A DNA stretch of 64,000 bases, taken from positions 62,001 to 126,000 of the forward strand of contig VGSF01000003.1 in assembly GCA_016875165.1 (NCBI GenBank). The letters run 5' to 3'. The DNA comes from Deltaproteobacteria bacterium. Lineage in GTDB: Bacteria > Desulfobacterota > SM23-61. Shown piece after piece: positions 18,531-25,982 of this stretch. Every line of letters begins with the position of its first letter. The first letter of the stretch is position 1. Below the pieces are notes generated by a model. The model saw only the letters and a list, made by a program, of their open reading frames with translations. It was not told the origin of the DNA and searched no databases. The translations under genes were made by a program, and so were the position numbers.

Positions 18531-19345
18531 CCGTCGGATCGGTCAGATCAGACCGATCCGTCTAATTTCTTTGTGCCTTTGCACCCAGGGTAACCCGAGC
18601 ACCCCCAGAATTGCGAGCCAGCCTGGGGCCCTTTGCGGGCCGTCCGCAGGGCCATGGGTTTACCGCAAGCAGGGCAGGCAGGGAGCGTTTTATCAGACCG
18701 ATCAGTCGGATCCGACCGATCGGTCCGATCTTTCCTCTGGCGCTCGGCAATGCGCGCCGCCGCCAACCGTTCGCTATAACCGCCTTCCTGGATGAACTGT
18801 CGCTCCAGCCCCGCGACCTGCCGGTCAAGCAGGTAATTGGCCTGGTGGATCAGGCAGATGACGGCATTGGCAACCACTGCCGGGTCAGCGTGGGCCAGCC
18901 AGGGGGAGTAAGGGTTTTGATCAGTCTGATCGGTCGGATCCGACCGATCGGTCCGATGATCTTTCCCTACTGCCCGCACGGCTTGCGCTTGGGGGTCGTC
19001 TTTGGCCCATTGCGGCAAGCCGTGTTGCCGCAGGAAGTCCTCGAAGTCGAGCAGCAGTTCATCAAGGCTGGCGCGGGCAACATTGACCAGGCGCAATTCG
19101 GTCTGGCTGGAGGCGGCCGAGGCCCGGCTGCCCTCGGCAATGTTCTGACGCCCGCTGCGCGCCGCCTGGATCATCTGGTCCACGGTGCGCGAGCGGGGAT
19201 CCATGAGGCGATTGCAGAACGACACTGTGGCGTCGTAGATGACGGTGGCCGCCTGGAAAGACCGCAACTTGCGGTAACCGCCGCTCGGGCGGAGGCGGGC
19301 AGGTTTTCCCGACCGATCAGTCCGATCCGACTGATCCGACGGATC
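18530..19345. repeat. Interspersed short palindromic GATCGG(T/A)C repeats
   Basis: Clusters of the unit GATCGGTCSGATC recur at about 18534-18568 (intergenic), 18692-18732, 18918-18958 and 19308-19345. The last three lie in frame within the four-helix-bundle gene and encode TDRSDPTDRSD-type linkers. Because the same unit also occurs outside the gene, the DNA repeat, not the peptide, appears to be the conserved item. Confidence 0.75.
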
Positions 19346-19402
19346 TGTCCGCTGCCCGCCCCGCTTCGGTTCATGCTTGCTGTTGTTTTCTCCTTCGTTC
19401 AT
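18548..19402 (-). CDS. Four-helix-bundle suffix protein with C-terminal topoisomerase zinc ribbon
   Basis: 284 aa between hsdS and hsdR. The central region (about 45-140 and 165-225) is the 'four helix bundle' family seen inside type I R-M loci and rRNA introns: FQAATVIYDATVSFCNRLMD, MIQAARSGRQNIAEGSRASA and VANAVICLIHQANYLLDRQV. The C-terminus is a topoisomerase I-type zinc finger (CPACGKPM...FWGCSGYPGCKGTKK). Three linkers (about 18-32, 147-164, 224-241) are low-complexity TDRSD-type repeats. Start and stop are intact and overlap the hsdS fragment by 4 bases. The role is unknown; the zinc ribbon suggests nucleic-acid binding. Confidence 0.75.
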   Translation of the reverse strand: MNEGENNSKHEPKRGGQRTDPSDQSDRTDRSGKPARLRPSGGYRKLRSFQAATVIYDATVSFCNRLMDPRSRTVDQMIQAARSGRQNIAEGSRASAASSQTELRLVNVARASLDELLLDFEDFLRQHGLPQWAKDDPQAQAVRAVGKDHRTDRSDPTDQTDQNPYSPWLAHADPAVVANAVICLIHQANYLLDRQVAGLERQFIQEGGYSERLAAARIAERQRKDRTDRSDPTDRSDKTLPACPACGKPMALRTARKGPQAGSQFWGCSGYPGCKGTKKLDGSV

Positions 19403-19947
19403 ATTAGCCGAACCCTCCCCGTGAGTAGTTCCTGCATCATGCCTTGTTTGAGGGCGCGGGTTTTGGCCAGCCGCTGCTCCAGCGCCGCAATCTCCGTGTC
19501 CATGTCCGACAGCACGCCGGCGATGGCGGTTTGTTCTTGAAGCGGCGGAGCAACAAAAGGGCGCTCTTTGAGGAACTTAAAATGCCGGTTGTAGCCCGTG
19601 GTTGCTATTCCACGGTGCTGAAGATGAAAAGCGTGAAATCGAGCGTTGTGACCGGCCTTGGCGGCGAGGATCTGTGTGCCGTCAGCGCCAACCACAAAGT
19701 CAAAATCGACGAACTTCACAATGCAAGTATGGTCTCCGAATACGATCACACCACCTTCAGGACAGTGAAATCGTTTGTCCTCGCGATCTGAGAATCCAAC
19801 AAAAAGGTCTTTCCCTTGATCAACAACAGGAAAAATACCCGTTACCTGATACTCTGTCGTTTTTATCTGATGCTCCTTTGCGTTCACCTTGCGCAAGACA
19901 CTACCGAAGGAAGTAACCTTTGAGGGACGTTGATTCTTAGCGTGCAT
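19399..19947 (-). pseudogene. hsdS: Type I specificity subunit, C-terminal half only
   Basis: 182 codons covering one target-recognition domain (GVIVFGDHTCIVKFVDFDFVVGADGTQIL) and the C-terminal conserved coiled-coil (APPLQEQTAIAGVLSDMDTEIAALEQRLAKTRALKQGMMQELLTGRVRL). A complete HsdS has two such domains (about 400 aa). The first domain and the entire hsdM are absent upstream, where 19948-20200 contains no recognisable gene. Half-size HsdS proteins can sometimes dimerise, but without HsdM this one cannot form a methylase. It is coupled by a 4-base overlap to the next gene. Confidence 0.8.
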
Positions 19948-20200
19948 AACCTATTCTGCAAGCGATTCATCCCTTCTTGTTAAGGCCCGATTGAGGATAG
20001 GGAATCACCTTTATCGTGATCTAATTGCCAATCATTATGGGGTGTAAAAAACAGAACTCCATCTTATTTTAAGAAATGGGGTTATGTTTCGGCATTCCAT
20101 GTAACCCTCCATCAAGGGTTTGGAAAAAGCCAAGGGGAAAAATAACAAGTTGAGAGATGAGAAAAATTGATTCTCCTCCAAGGCGCGAAGGCTTTGGTTT

Positions 20201-20758
20201 CTATTCCGTATCCTTCAAAATGTTTTCGAATGTCTCCAGAAAACTCTTCTCTTGAACCGCCACATCAAATTCCTTCAACCAACGCCTGATATACGCGGCA
20301 TCGATTCCTGGATTCTTCAGGATCAGGGTTCTCACATCCTCGAGATCTCGGGGGCGGCCTGCAATAATTTTGTGAAGGATAAGATCCTCGGGGGAAGCGA
20401 AACAGACTTCCTGCCCGCAAAGGGTTATTCTCTTTGCCCTTCCAATGGCTTGCGTTTCATAGGGAGTGAAGGAGAAGATGAAATCAACCCGGATTCCCGT
20501 ACTTTTTTCGAGGACGGGCAGTACCATCGTTTTTTGGACAAAAGAAGGGATGTCTTCAGGAAGAGAAGTCAAAGAAAGTTCTTTTACGATCGAAAGCAAT
20601 TCATCCAGGCGATCGACATTGACCCCAAGAGTTATATCGATGTCTTTGGTCAGCCGGGGCTCGCCATACAGTAGTACTGCCTGTCCCCCGATGATCATGT
20701 ACGGAAGATTGTGCCCGGCAAGGCCGGCGGCTATTCGGGCAAGGAGTTCTTCAAACAA
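20201..20758 (-). CDS. Nucleotidyltransferase-fold protein (AbiEii/DUF6036-like), putative toxin
   Basis: Nucleotidyltransferase-superfamily protein. The active-site signature is MIIGGQAVLLYGEPRLTKDIDITLGV (GG...DxD). Further conserved text is VDFIFSFTPYETQAI and SPEDLILHKIIAGRPRDLEDV, the latter a typical tail of AbiEii/DUF6036-like proteins. The start is set at TTG 20758 (FEELLARIAAGLAGHNLPY), because the longer frame to 20848 reads through the upstream gene out of frame. It overlaps the upstream small gene by 28 bases. Such pairs behave as toxin-antitoxin or phage-defence modules, so a role in transferring nucleotides to RNA or protein is inferred. 185 aa. Confidence 0.75.
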   Translation of the reverse strand: MFEELLARIAAGLAGHNLPYMIIGGQAVLLYGEPRLTKDIDITLGVNVDRLDELLSIVKELSLTSLPEDIPSFVQKTMVLPVLEKSTGIRVDFIFSFTPYETQAIGRAKRITLCGQEVCFASPEDLILHKIIAGRPRDLEDVRTLILKNPGIDAAYIRRWLKEFDVAVQEKSFLETFENILKDTE

Positions 20759-20949
20759 TTGAGCACCCTTGCAAGCTCGATATCCACTTCGATGCCGTCC
20801 AGGGGGTTGGAAAGAGGGAGGACTCCCAGGGTGATCCCTTCTTTCCACATCGACTCAAACAACTGAAGGGTTTCTTTAAAAGAGGGTTGAGGCCCCTTCT
20901 TCAGCAGGTCATCTTCCAAACGCCTCAAGGTATGCGCATCCCGGATCAT
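20731..20949 (-). CDS. Small protein upstream of nucleotidyltransferase, possible antitoxin
   Basis: 72 aa, start at ATG 20949 with GGAGGGGGAGGG immediately upstream; the ATG at 20967 lies before that ribosome-binding site. The protein is acidic and helical (LRRLEDDLLKKGPQPSFKETLQLFESMWKEGITLGVLPLSNPLDGIEVDIELARVLNCL). No DNA-binding motif is visible. The gene pair with the overlapping nucleotidyltransferase is a recurrent arrangement, which supports a partner or antitoxin role. I do not recognise a named family. Confidence 0.55.
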   Translation of the reverse strand: MIRDAHTLRRLEDDLLKKGPQPSFKETLQLFESMWKEGITLGVLPLSNPLDGIEVDIELARVLNCLKNSLPE

Positions 20950-21063
20950 TACCCTCCCCCTCCACATAAATTGCCGCTGAAGCGATTGTCACCTGCTATG
21001 GAAAAAACTGGGTCACTCAACGTAACTGATCCCCCTGTTTGCGCACATACGATCCTGCAGGGA

Positions 21064-21900
21064 TTATTTTAGATGGAGGGTAAGGGATAAAAATTTGCCT
21101 TTGCGGAAGACCCTGGCCGGCACAGTCTCCTTACTCTTGGCCAGGGCAGCTTTGAAGGATATAATGTCCAAAATCGCTTCTTCCCCCATTTTGGTAAAAA
21201 TATCCCCGCGCTGCAAGCCGTCTTTTTCCGCTGAACTACCCTGCCGGACATCGGAGACCAGAACTCCCCGCGTTGACCCAAAAGAAAAAGATTCGGCCAG
21301 CATGGGAGTAAGCTCCTGAATGGTTAGGCCGTAACGTTCCTCGATCTCCTTCTCCTTCCCCAGGGGGATCGCCCCTGCGGCAAAGAGGTTCCGGGAAACG
21401 AATATGGGGGCCTTGAACTTCAGGGCCATAACGATGGAGTCGCTCGGGCGGGCGTCGATCTCCACCATCCTGCCTTCCTTCTCCATCACCATCGTCGCAT
21501 AATAGATGCCATCCTTACTATGGGTGATGATGACCCCCTGAATCTTTCCTTTTGTTTTCCGGATGACGTTTTCCAAAAGGTCGTGGGTCTGCGGGCGGGG
21601 AGGTTTGGTTCCTTGCCTTGCCGCCTCGATGGCGTTGGCCTCGAAAGGGCCGATCCATATAGGTAGAGCGCGCTCTTCAAGAGCGTCCGCGAGAAAGACA
21701 ATAGGTTGCAAACTTACGGGATCCACGCCAAGTTGATACACCTTTACCTGCAGAAGTTCTTTTTGTTCCAGAGGAACAGACGGGACATTCTGGGCCAGTA
21801 TCTCTCCAGAAATAATTTTTAAGATAACGAGCAACAATCCAGTCGCTACCACAAGCAGCTTTACCCTGCCTTTCCCCATAAAAAATTCCGGAGTTTTCAA
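21064..21900 (-). CDS. Membrane-anchored bifunctional nuclease-domain (DUF151) protein with PDZ domain
   Basis: 278 aa. Signal anchor (about 13-31), then a BFN/DUF151 domain (about 48-190; VKVYQLGVDPVSLQPIVFLAD, LPIWIGPFEANAIEAARQG, VEIDARPSDSIVMALKFKAPIFVS), then a PDZ domain (about 195-275; GVLVSDVRQGSSAEKDGLQRGDIFTKMGE). BFN domains show RNase/DNase activity in plants and bacteria; the PDZ probably binds peptides or dimerises. Location is likely periplasmic or membrane-anchored, which is unusual for BFN proteins. The start is TTG 21900, six bases after AAAGGAG; ATG 21879 is an alternative. Confidence 0.85.
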   Translation of the reverse strand: MKTPEFFMGKGRVKLLVVATGLLLVILKIISGEILAQNVPSVPLEQKELLQVKVYQLGVDPVSLQPIVFLADALEERALPIWIGPFEANAIEAARQGTKPPRPQTHDLLENVIRKTKGKIQGVIITHSKDGIYYATMVMEKEGRMVEIDARPSDSIVMALKFKAPIFVSRNLFAAGAIPLGKEKEIEERYGLTIQELTPMLAESFSFGSTRGVLVSDVRQGSSAEKDGLQRGDIFTKMGEEAILDIISFKAALAKSKETVPARVFRKGKFLSLTLHLK

Positions 21901-22439
21901 CCATAACTCCTTTATCTACCCAGGGCCTCGCTTAAAGAAGACACGCTTACTGGGCAAACAGATCTTTCGTTTATCGAATATGACTAATTCCTGGATTACT
22001 AACAATTATATACTAAAACCTTAATTCAATTCCAACTTATTCCACCTCCCCCAAGAACAAATTAAAATTAGCCACAGAGGGCACAGAGATCACAGGGTTT
22101 TAAAGCCATGATTAAGAAAAGTAAAGAATATGTCAAACGCCTAAAGTGAACCAGCTGCAGGCTACACTATAGTTGAAAAAAGGGAATTCCTATACAACCA
22201 AGTTAAGTGCCTAAAGTGAACTAAAGCGCCTAAAGTTAATAAAGGAAATTTCTATACAATTCAGTTAGACAGGGGGATACGCTTGAATAATATGAGCATG
22301 CAACATAGCTTTATAACTTGGATTGTCCTTTTCAAGTCCTGGGGCCAGGGCGCTTTCCCCTGGACACCGTGCGTGAATGGTTTCGCGGGATTAGGCGGGG
22401 GTGCTTCTTCCATGAAGGGGTTTGGCGGCCATCCTACTC
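21901..22439. repeat. Gene-free stretch with repeat family C, copy 1 (about 22071-22275)
   Basis: The stretch starts with AATTAGCCACAGAGGGCACAGAGATCACAG and continues with AAGTAAAG...GTCAAACGCCTAAAGTGAAC and AGGGAATTCCTATACAA, partly duplicated at 22205-22270. Related copies lie at 34187-34315 and 52372-52484. Between 22280 and 22439 there is no believable gene. On the minus strand a start MAAKP after the lipoprotein gene runs only 13 codons, where a response regulator gene would be expected. Confidence 0.65.
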
Positions 22440-22955
22440 TTATCTCGCTTTCCCCCTCTTTTTTTCTTCCACGGCAATATCCACCTCTTTAAACTTTTCA
22501 AACACCACTCTCAATTTTTCATTTTCCCGGAGCACTCTGACCCAGAGCTTCGCTTCTTCGACCAAAGGGCTCTGGGGGTAGTCGCTTATGATTTTATTGA
22601 AAAAAGGGAGAGACTTGGCGTAGTCTTTTTTAGGATTTCCGAAGTGGGCATAGATCAGCCCCATGTTGAAAAGGGCCCTGTCCCCTGGCAGTTTTTTGCC
22701 CGCAAGAGATAAAACCCTCTGGTTTTCTATCAAGGAACCATCATAATCCCCTTGCTTGAAAAGTTGCGCTGCTCGCTCCAGCCTTTCAAAGGCTGGTTGC
22801 GGATGTTCTGGTTGTTTTTGAACCTTTTCGGCAGGAACTTCTGGCGTCGGAATAAGTATTTTTTCCACGGTTGCGCAACCGGATAAAAGGAAAAAGATCA
22901 GGCCGGCAAGGCAAAGAAAAAGGAACTGCCCTGCCCGGGTTCGCTCTCTGCCCAT
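22440..22955 (-). CDS. TPR-like lipoprotein, QseG/YfhG-type partner of the upstream kinase
   Basis: 171 aa. Signal peptide with lipobox LLSGC (Cys27), hence a lipoprotein. The body has TPR-like helices (AFERLERAAQLFKQGDYDGSLIENQRVL; RALFNMGLIYAHFGNPKKDYAKSLPFFNKIISDYPQSPLVEEAKLWV) and a charged C-terminal coiled coil (LRENEKLRVVFEKFKEVDIAVEEKKR). It overlaps the 3' end of the histidine kinase gene by 58 bases. The order kinase-lipoprotein matches GlrK-QseG of the GlrKGR (QseEGF) system. The expected sigma-54 regulator GlrR should follow but is absent here. Confidence 0.75.
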   Translation of the reverse strand: MGRERTRAGQFLFLCLAGLIFFLLSGCATVEKILIPTPEVPAEKVQKQPEHPQPAFERLERAAQLFKQGDYDGSLIENQRVLSLAGKKLPGDRALFNMGLIYAHFGNPKKDYAKSLPFFNKIISDYPQSPLVEEAKLWVRVLRENEKLRVVFEKFKEVDIAVEEKKRGKAR

Positions 22956-24343
22956 ACTTTCCCTCCATGAGCCGTTATAACATGCTTGGCGATGGCTAAC
23001 CCCAATCCGCTGCCCCTCATCATGTTCGATCTTTGTAAGGGGGCTTGCTGGAATTTCTCAAAGATGATCGTCAGATTTTCCTTGGCAATCCCAGGTCCTG
23101 TGTCCTTCACACAAACTTCCAGAATTCCTTTTTTATAAACGGCCGAAACAGTTACCTGGCCTCCCCTTGGGGTGAATTTGACGGCATTCCCTATAAAATT
23201 CCTAAGCACCTGCAGGATCCTTTCTCGGTCCATGCGAATCACGGGCAAACTTTCAGGACCCTCCATTTGCAAGCGGATATTCATGCCCAGGACTAAGGGC
23301 TTGATTTCGGCAATCGTCTGATGAATCAAAGGCCCTATATCTGCGGGATTAAAGTGGAAAACCATCATTCCGGCTTCCATTTTAGCAAGATCCAGGATGG
23401 AATTCACCAAGTCAATCAACCGCTGACTCTCCCTGGAGATAATATCAAAAATTTCTTTTTGTCCTTTGGTTATTTCTCCATCGCTTCCGAGCAAAAGCAT
23501 GTCGGTTCCAACCTTGATCGAAGTAAGGGGGGTACGCATCTCATGGGACATGATCGAGAAAAAATCAGACTTCATCTGATCCATAGCCCTGAGCCGATCG
23601 CACATGAAGTTAACGGCTTGACTCAATTCCTTTATCTCAGGCGGCGAAGAAAGATGTAAATCACATTTGAAAACCCCATTAGCGATTTCCCGGGTTTTAT
23701 CAATCAAGACGGAAATTGGTCTGGTAATGGAGCGGGTAATAAAAAAGGAGATGGTGATGACACCCAAAAGAGCCAGAATTGCTATAAATATTGCTACTTG
23801 CCGGGCGTCGGCGCCAACCTCTCCCAGTTTTTGTATCTTATCAAAGGTGTTTTGCCGAGAATTCGCCGCCAAAATCTTCAGCGCCTCCAGGATCTGGTCC
23901 ACTGCTTTTTCTTTTTCCTGTTTATACCATGCGTGATTATAACGCTGATTGGCCTGCACGAATTTCATTTCTTCAGCCTTCAAGGATTGGTATTCTTCAT
24001 AATATGTCTTGACCTTGTTCAATATTTCTCGTTGGGGAACGGTAACTGCCAAGAGCAAGGCCTGATCCATATTTTTTTTAAAATCATCGCTTGCCAAAAG
24101 ATATTGATCATATAGAACGCGATCCCTCACGACCAGGTATTTTCTCTCGTAGCGCATTTGGGACAGCAGAGAATCGCTCAGTCTTTTTTCGGACTCTAAT
24201 AGCTGATTGTCGAGTTCTTGGATAGAACGAGTCATCGTCTCAAATTGCTACAACTGAAGAATGGCGTAAACGCTTATGGCCAACACCAGAATAAATATGA
24301 GCAGATACCCTAAAAATAGACGGGAAAAAATAGTTAAGCGCAT
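22898..24343 (-). pseudogene. GlrK-like sensor histidine kinase with an in-frame amber codon at position 32
   Basis: Start ATG 24343 (SD AAGGA) gives MRLTIFSRLFLGYLLIFILV, a TM helix typical of GlrK-like kinases. TAG at 24248-24250 (codon 32, in AILQL-stop-QFETMTRS) interrupts it. The same frame then runs to 22898 with a periplasmic helical sensor, second TM (VAIFIAILALLGVITISFFI), HAMP, HisKA (FFSIMSHEMRTPLTS) and HATPase (NAVKFTP, DTGPGI, MRGSGLGLAIAKHVI). Only one codon is wrong. Re-initiation at ATG 24235 would give a kinase without its first TM helix. Either a recent pseudogene, a sequencing error, or amber suppression. Confidence 0.8.
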
Positions 24344-24875
24344 ATAGGGCAACTTCCTTAGAAAATCAGGCTTGCTCTTGATCCTTGATTTTATTTTCCT
24401 CAAATGATAGCTTTACCCATTCACTTTTGCACTTAAAACGGAGCCTAAGTTTCATTTGATCCGGATGCGTAGGTCAACTTATTTATCGTCAAAACCTGAA
24501 CTTATCTTGAATGTATATGTTGTGGAGGATCATACGCCCTAATGGAAAAAAAGGGACTCATGTACGGTAGTATACCGGGCATAGTCCCTTATTTAATTTA
24601 GGGCAATTCAATTCCAAGTTTCATGTTTTAGGGTGCCAGCTACAATGATAAGTCGTAAATCGTCTTGGATGTTAGGGGAAGGCTGGAACTTCGCCATTAA
24701 TCCCTCCATGGCGGGACCGGAACCGATCGCTGGGCTCCCGGGGTCGCAGGGGTGACCCGCAGGGTAAGTCAAGCGGAGGAGCAGGGGAGACCATTACCGA
24801 TGTTGCTTGGAGCAGCAACCGGCCACAAGTTACTGGTAAACAAAAAAGCCGCTTAGATAGAGGCATTTTTGTTTC
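24344..24875. other. Gene-free stretch with one hairpin (24551-24590)
   Basis: No convincing gene on either strand. AAGGGACTCATG (24551-24562) pairs with CATAGTCCCTT (24580-24590), followed by ATTTAATTT, so it could act as a plus-strand terminator. The rest, including the GC-rich section 24670-24820, shows no recognisable feature. The ORF through 24672-24866 has no ribosome-binding site or family resemblance. Confidence 0.5.
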
Positions 24876-24898
24876 TGGTGCCGAAGGCAGGACTCGAA
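24876..24898 (-). other. tRNA 3'-end remnant (possible attachment-site scar)
   Basis: On the minus strand the 23 bases read TTCGAGTCCTGCCTTCGGCACCA: a T-loop (TTCGAGT), the 3' half of the T-stem, an acceptor strand CCTTCGGC-like end and encoded CCA. The discriminator/acceptor sequence fits a tRNA starting GCCGAAG (Leu type). The 5' part of a tRNA (acceptor GCCGAAG, D-arm, anticodon arm) is not found upstream, and the T-stem 5' strand does not pair. Integrases commonly use exactly this segment as att site, so this is likely a scar of an integrated element. Confidence 0.6.
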
Positions 24899-25104
24899 TA
24901 CGAATTTACACTTTTTTGAAACTCGCTGACATTTCAGACTTTTTCTTTAATTTCAGTAGGTTAAATAGTAATTTACGATCGTTCAATAGTCGCAATAGGT
25001 TCAATATTTTCAACCAATAATTGGAAAAAATAGAACAAAAGTACAACATGCCCCGGTCACCCAAAACCGACCTTTACTGGGGGAAAGGACCTGGCCCTGA
25101 TGCC

Positions 25105-25299
25105 CTACTTCTTCGACGGTACGATCGCCTCTTTAGCTGCCTTTGCCACCCGCATTTTTACCACTGTCTTTGCAGGGATCTTAATTGCCTCACCAGTAGC
25201 GAGATTGCGACCCATACGAGCTTTCCTCTTCACCAAGACCAGTTTCCCGATTCCTGGAAGGGTAAATGAACAAGCTTTCTTGGTCTCGGAGATGGACAA
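25105..25299 (-). pseudogene. HU-type DNA-binding protein, C-terminal two-thirds
   Basis: The peptide FTLPGIGKLVLVKRKARMGRNLATGEAIKIPAKTVVKMRVAKAAKEAIV is unmistakably HU: beta-arms with RMGRN-(P/L)-TGE and the IPAKTVVKFR-(x)-AKA-K-A tail. The N-terminal helices (about 35 residues, the dimerisation part) are missing; upstream the DNA instead belongs to an acyl-CoA dehydrogenase fragment on the other strand. The nominal TTG start at 25299 lies at this junction. Without the helices the protein should not fold as a normal HU dimer. Confidence 0.8.
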
Positions 25300-25594
25300 G
25301 AACCCCCCGGAATTTGTTAACGGCCGGGTAAAGGTTCATCCGCTGGTAAGAACCTTGATGAAAGAATGCGGAGAAGGGGGTTGGATTGCCGCGCCGTTTC
25401 CTTTTGACCTGGGCGGCCAGCAGCTCCCTTTGATGATCTCGGGAGTTTGCCGGTTTATCGTTTCTGCCGCCAATTATTCCGCCAGCGTTTACCCTTTCCT
25501 CACCACAGGAGCGGCCCACCTGATCCTGGCCTTTGGGTCTCAAATGAAAGATTCTTTTTTGCTGATTGAACAACTTGGTTTTCTCCACCTCTGA
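25270..25594 (+). pseudogene. Acyl-CoA dehydrogenase, N-terminal fragment
   Basis: The plus-strand frame gives NPPEFVNGRVKVHPLVRTLMKECGEGGWIAAPFPFDLGGQQLPLMISGVCRFIVSAANYSASVYPFLTTGAAHLILAFGS. This fits the N-terminal helical domain of acyl-CoA dehydrogenases with an extended N-terminus (GEGGW...P-x-x-x-GGQQLP and AANYSA-x-YP-LT-GAA). It starts abruptly at the HU junction and ends after LLIEQLGFLHL, so both ends are lost. The catalytic and FAD domains are absent. The fragment is antisense to the first part of the HU remnant. Confidence 0.75.
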
Positions 25595-25766
25595 TCCCAT
25601 TACACCCTTTGTCCCTATTCTCACTTCTTCTTTATCAAACTCTTGGTTTGGGGATGATCCTCGTTTTAAAACTCTGTGATCGCTGCCTGATCGGAAGGAA
25701 CTTGAATAATTTTGGCGGTTGTTATAATCTACGGGCCATAGGCAGACTGCTGAGAGAGAAAAAATA

Positions 25767-25935
25767 TGGATCATCTCCAAGTTAATACGAGCGTAATAGA
25801 TGTCTTTACAAGTCATTGCGAGCCCAAGGGGCGCGGCAATCTCATTCTTCATGGGATTGCTTCGTCGTTCCACTCCTCGCAATGACAGGTTATTTAATGC
25901 GTCGGTATTAGTTGAGGCGCAGAGAGCCGGGAAGG
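25767..25935. repeat. Element D copy 1 interrupted by element E (nested insertion)
   Basis: The left part TGGATCATCTCCAA (25767-25780) and right part TTAGTTGAGGCGCAGAGAGCCGGGA (25908-25932) are contiguous in the copy at 48577-48888. Here they are separated by about 125 bases with their own inverted ends (TAATACGAGCGTAATA near 25783 and TAATGCGTCGGTATTA near 25895). The inner core is a long hairpin GTCATTGCGAG (25812-25822) / CTCGCAATGAC (25876-25886), the common GTCATTGCGAG-type intergenic repeat. It occupies most of the gap before aspS. Confidence 0.7.
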
Positions 25936-25982
25936 GAATGGATTTTGGGCCGGGGCAATTTGATGGAAAGGACGGGTAAGTC

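Noticed and set aside
19980-20050. Short plus-strand peptide resembling the end of a HepT/DUF86 protein
   Set aside because: Only about 17 residues (RIGNHLYRDLIANHYGV) with no start or flanking similarity; too short to support a call.
17727-24250. Genome-wide reassignment of TAG
   Set aside because: Several intact genes in this window terminate at TAG in the expected place (for example the LarA-like gene at 8715), so TAG is a normal stop here.
24672-24866. 64-codon ORF on the minus strand
   Set aside because: No ribosome-binding site, no family resemblance and Pro/Arg-rich random-looking composition.
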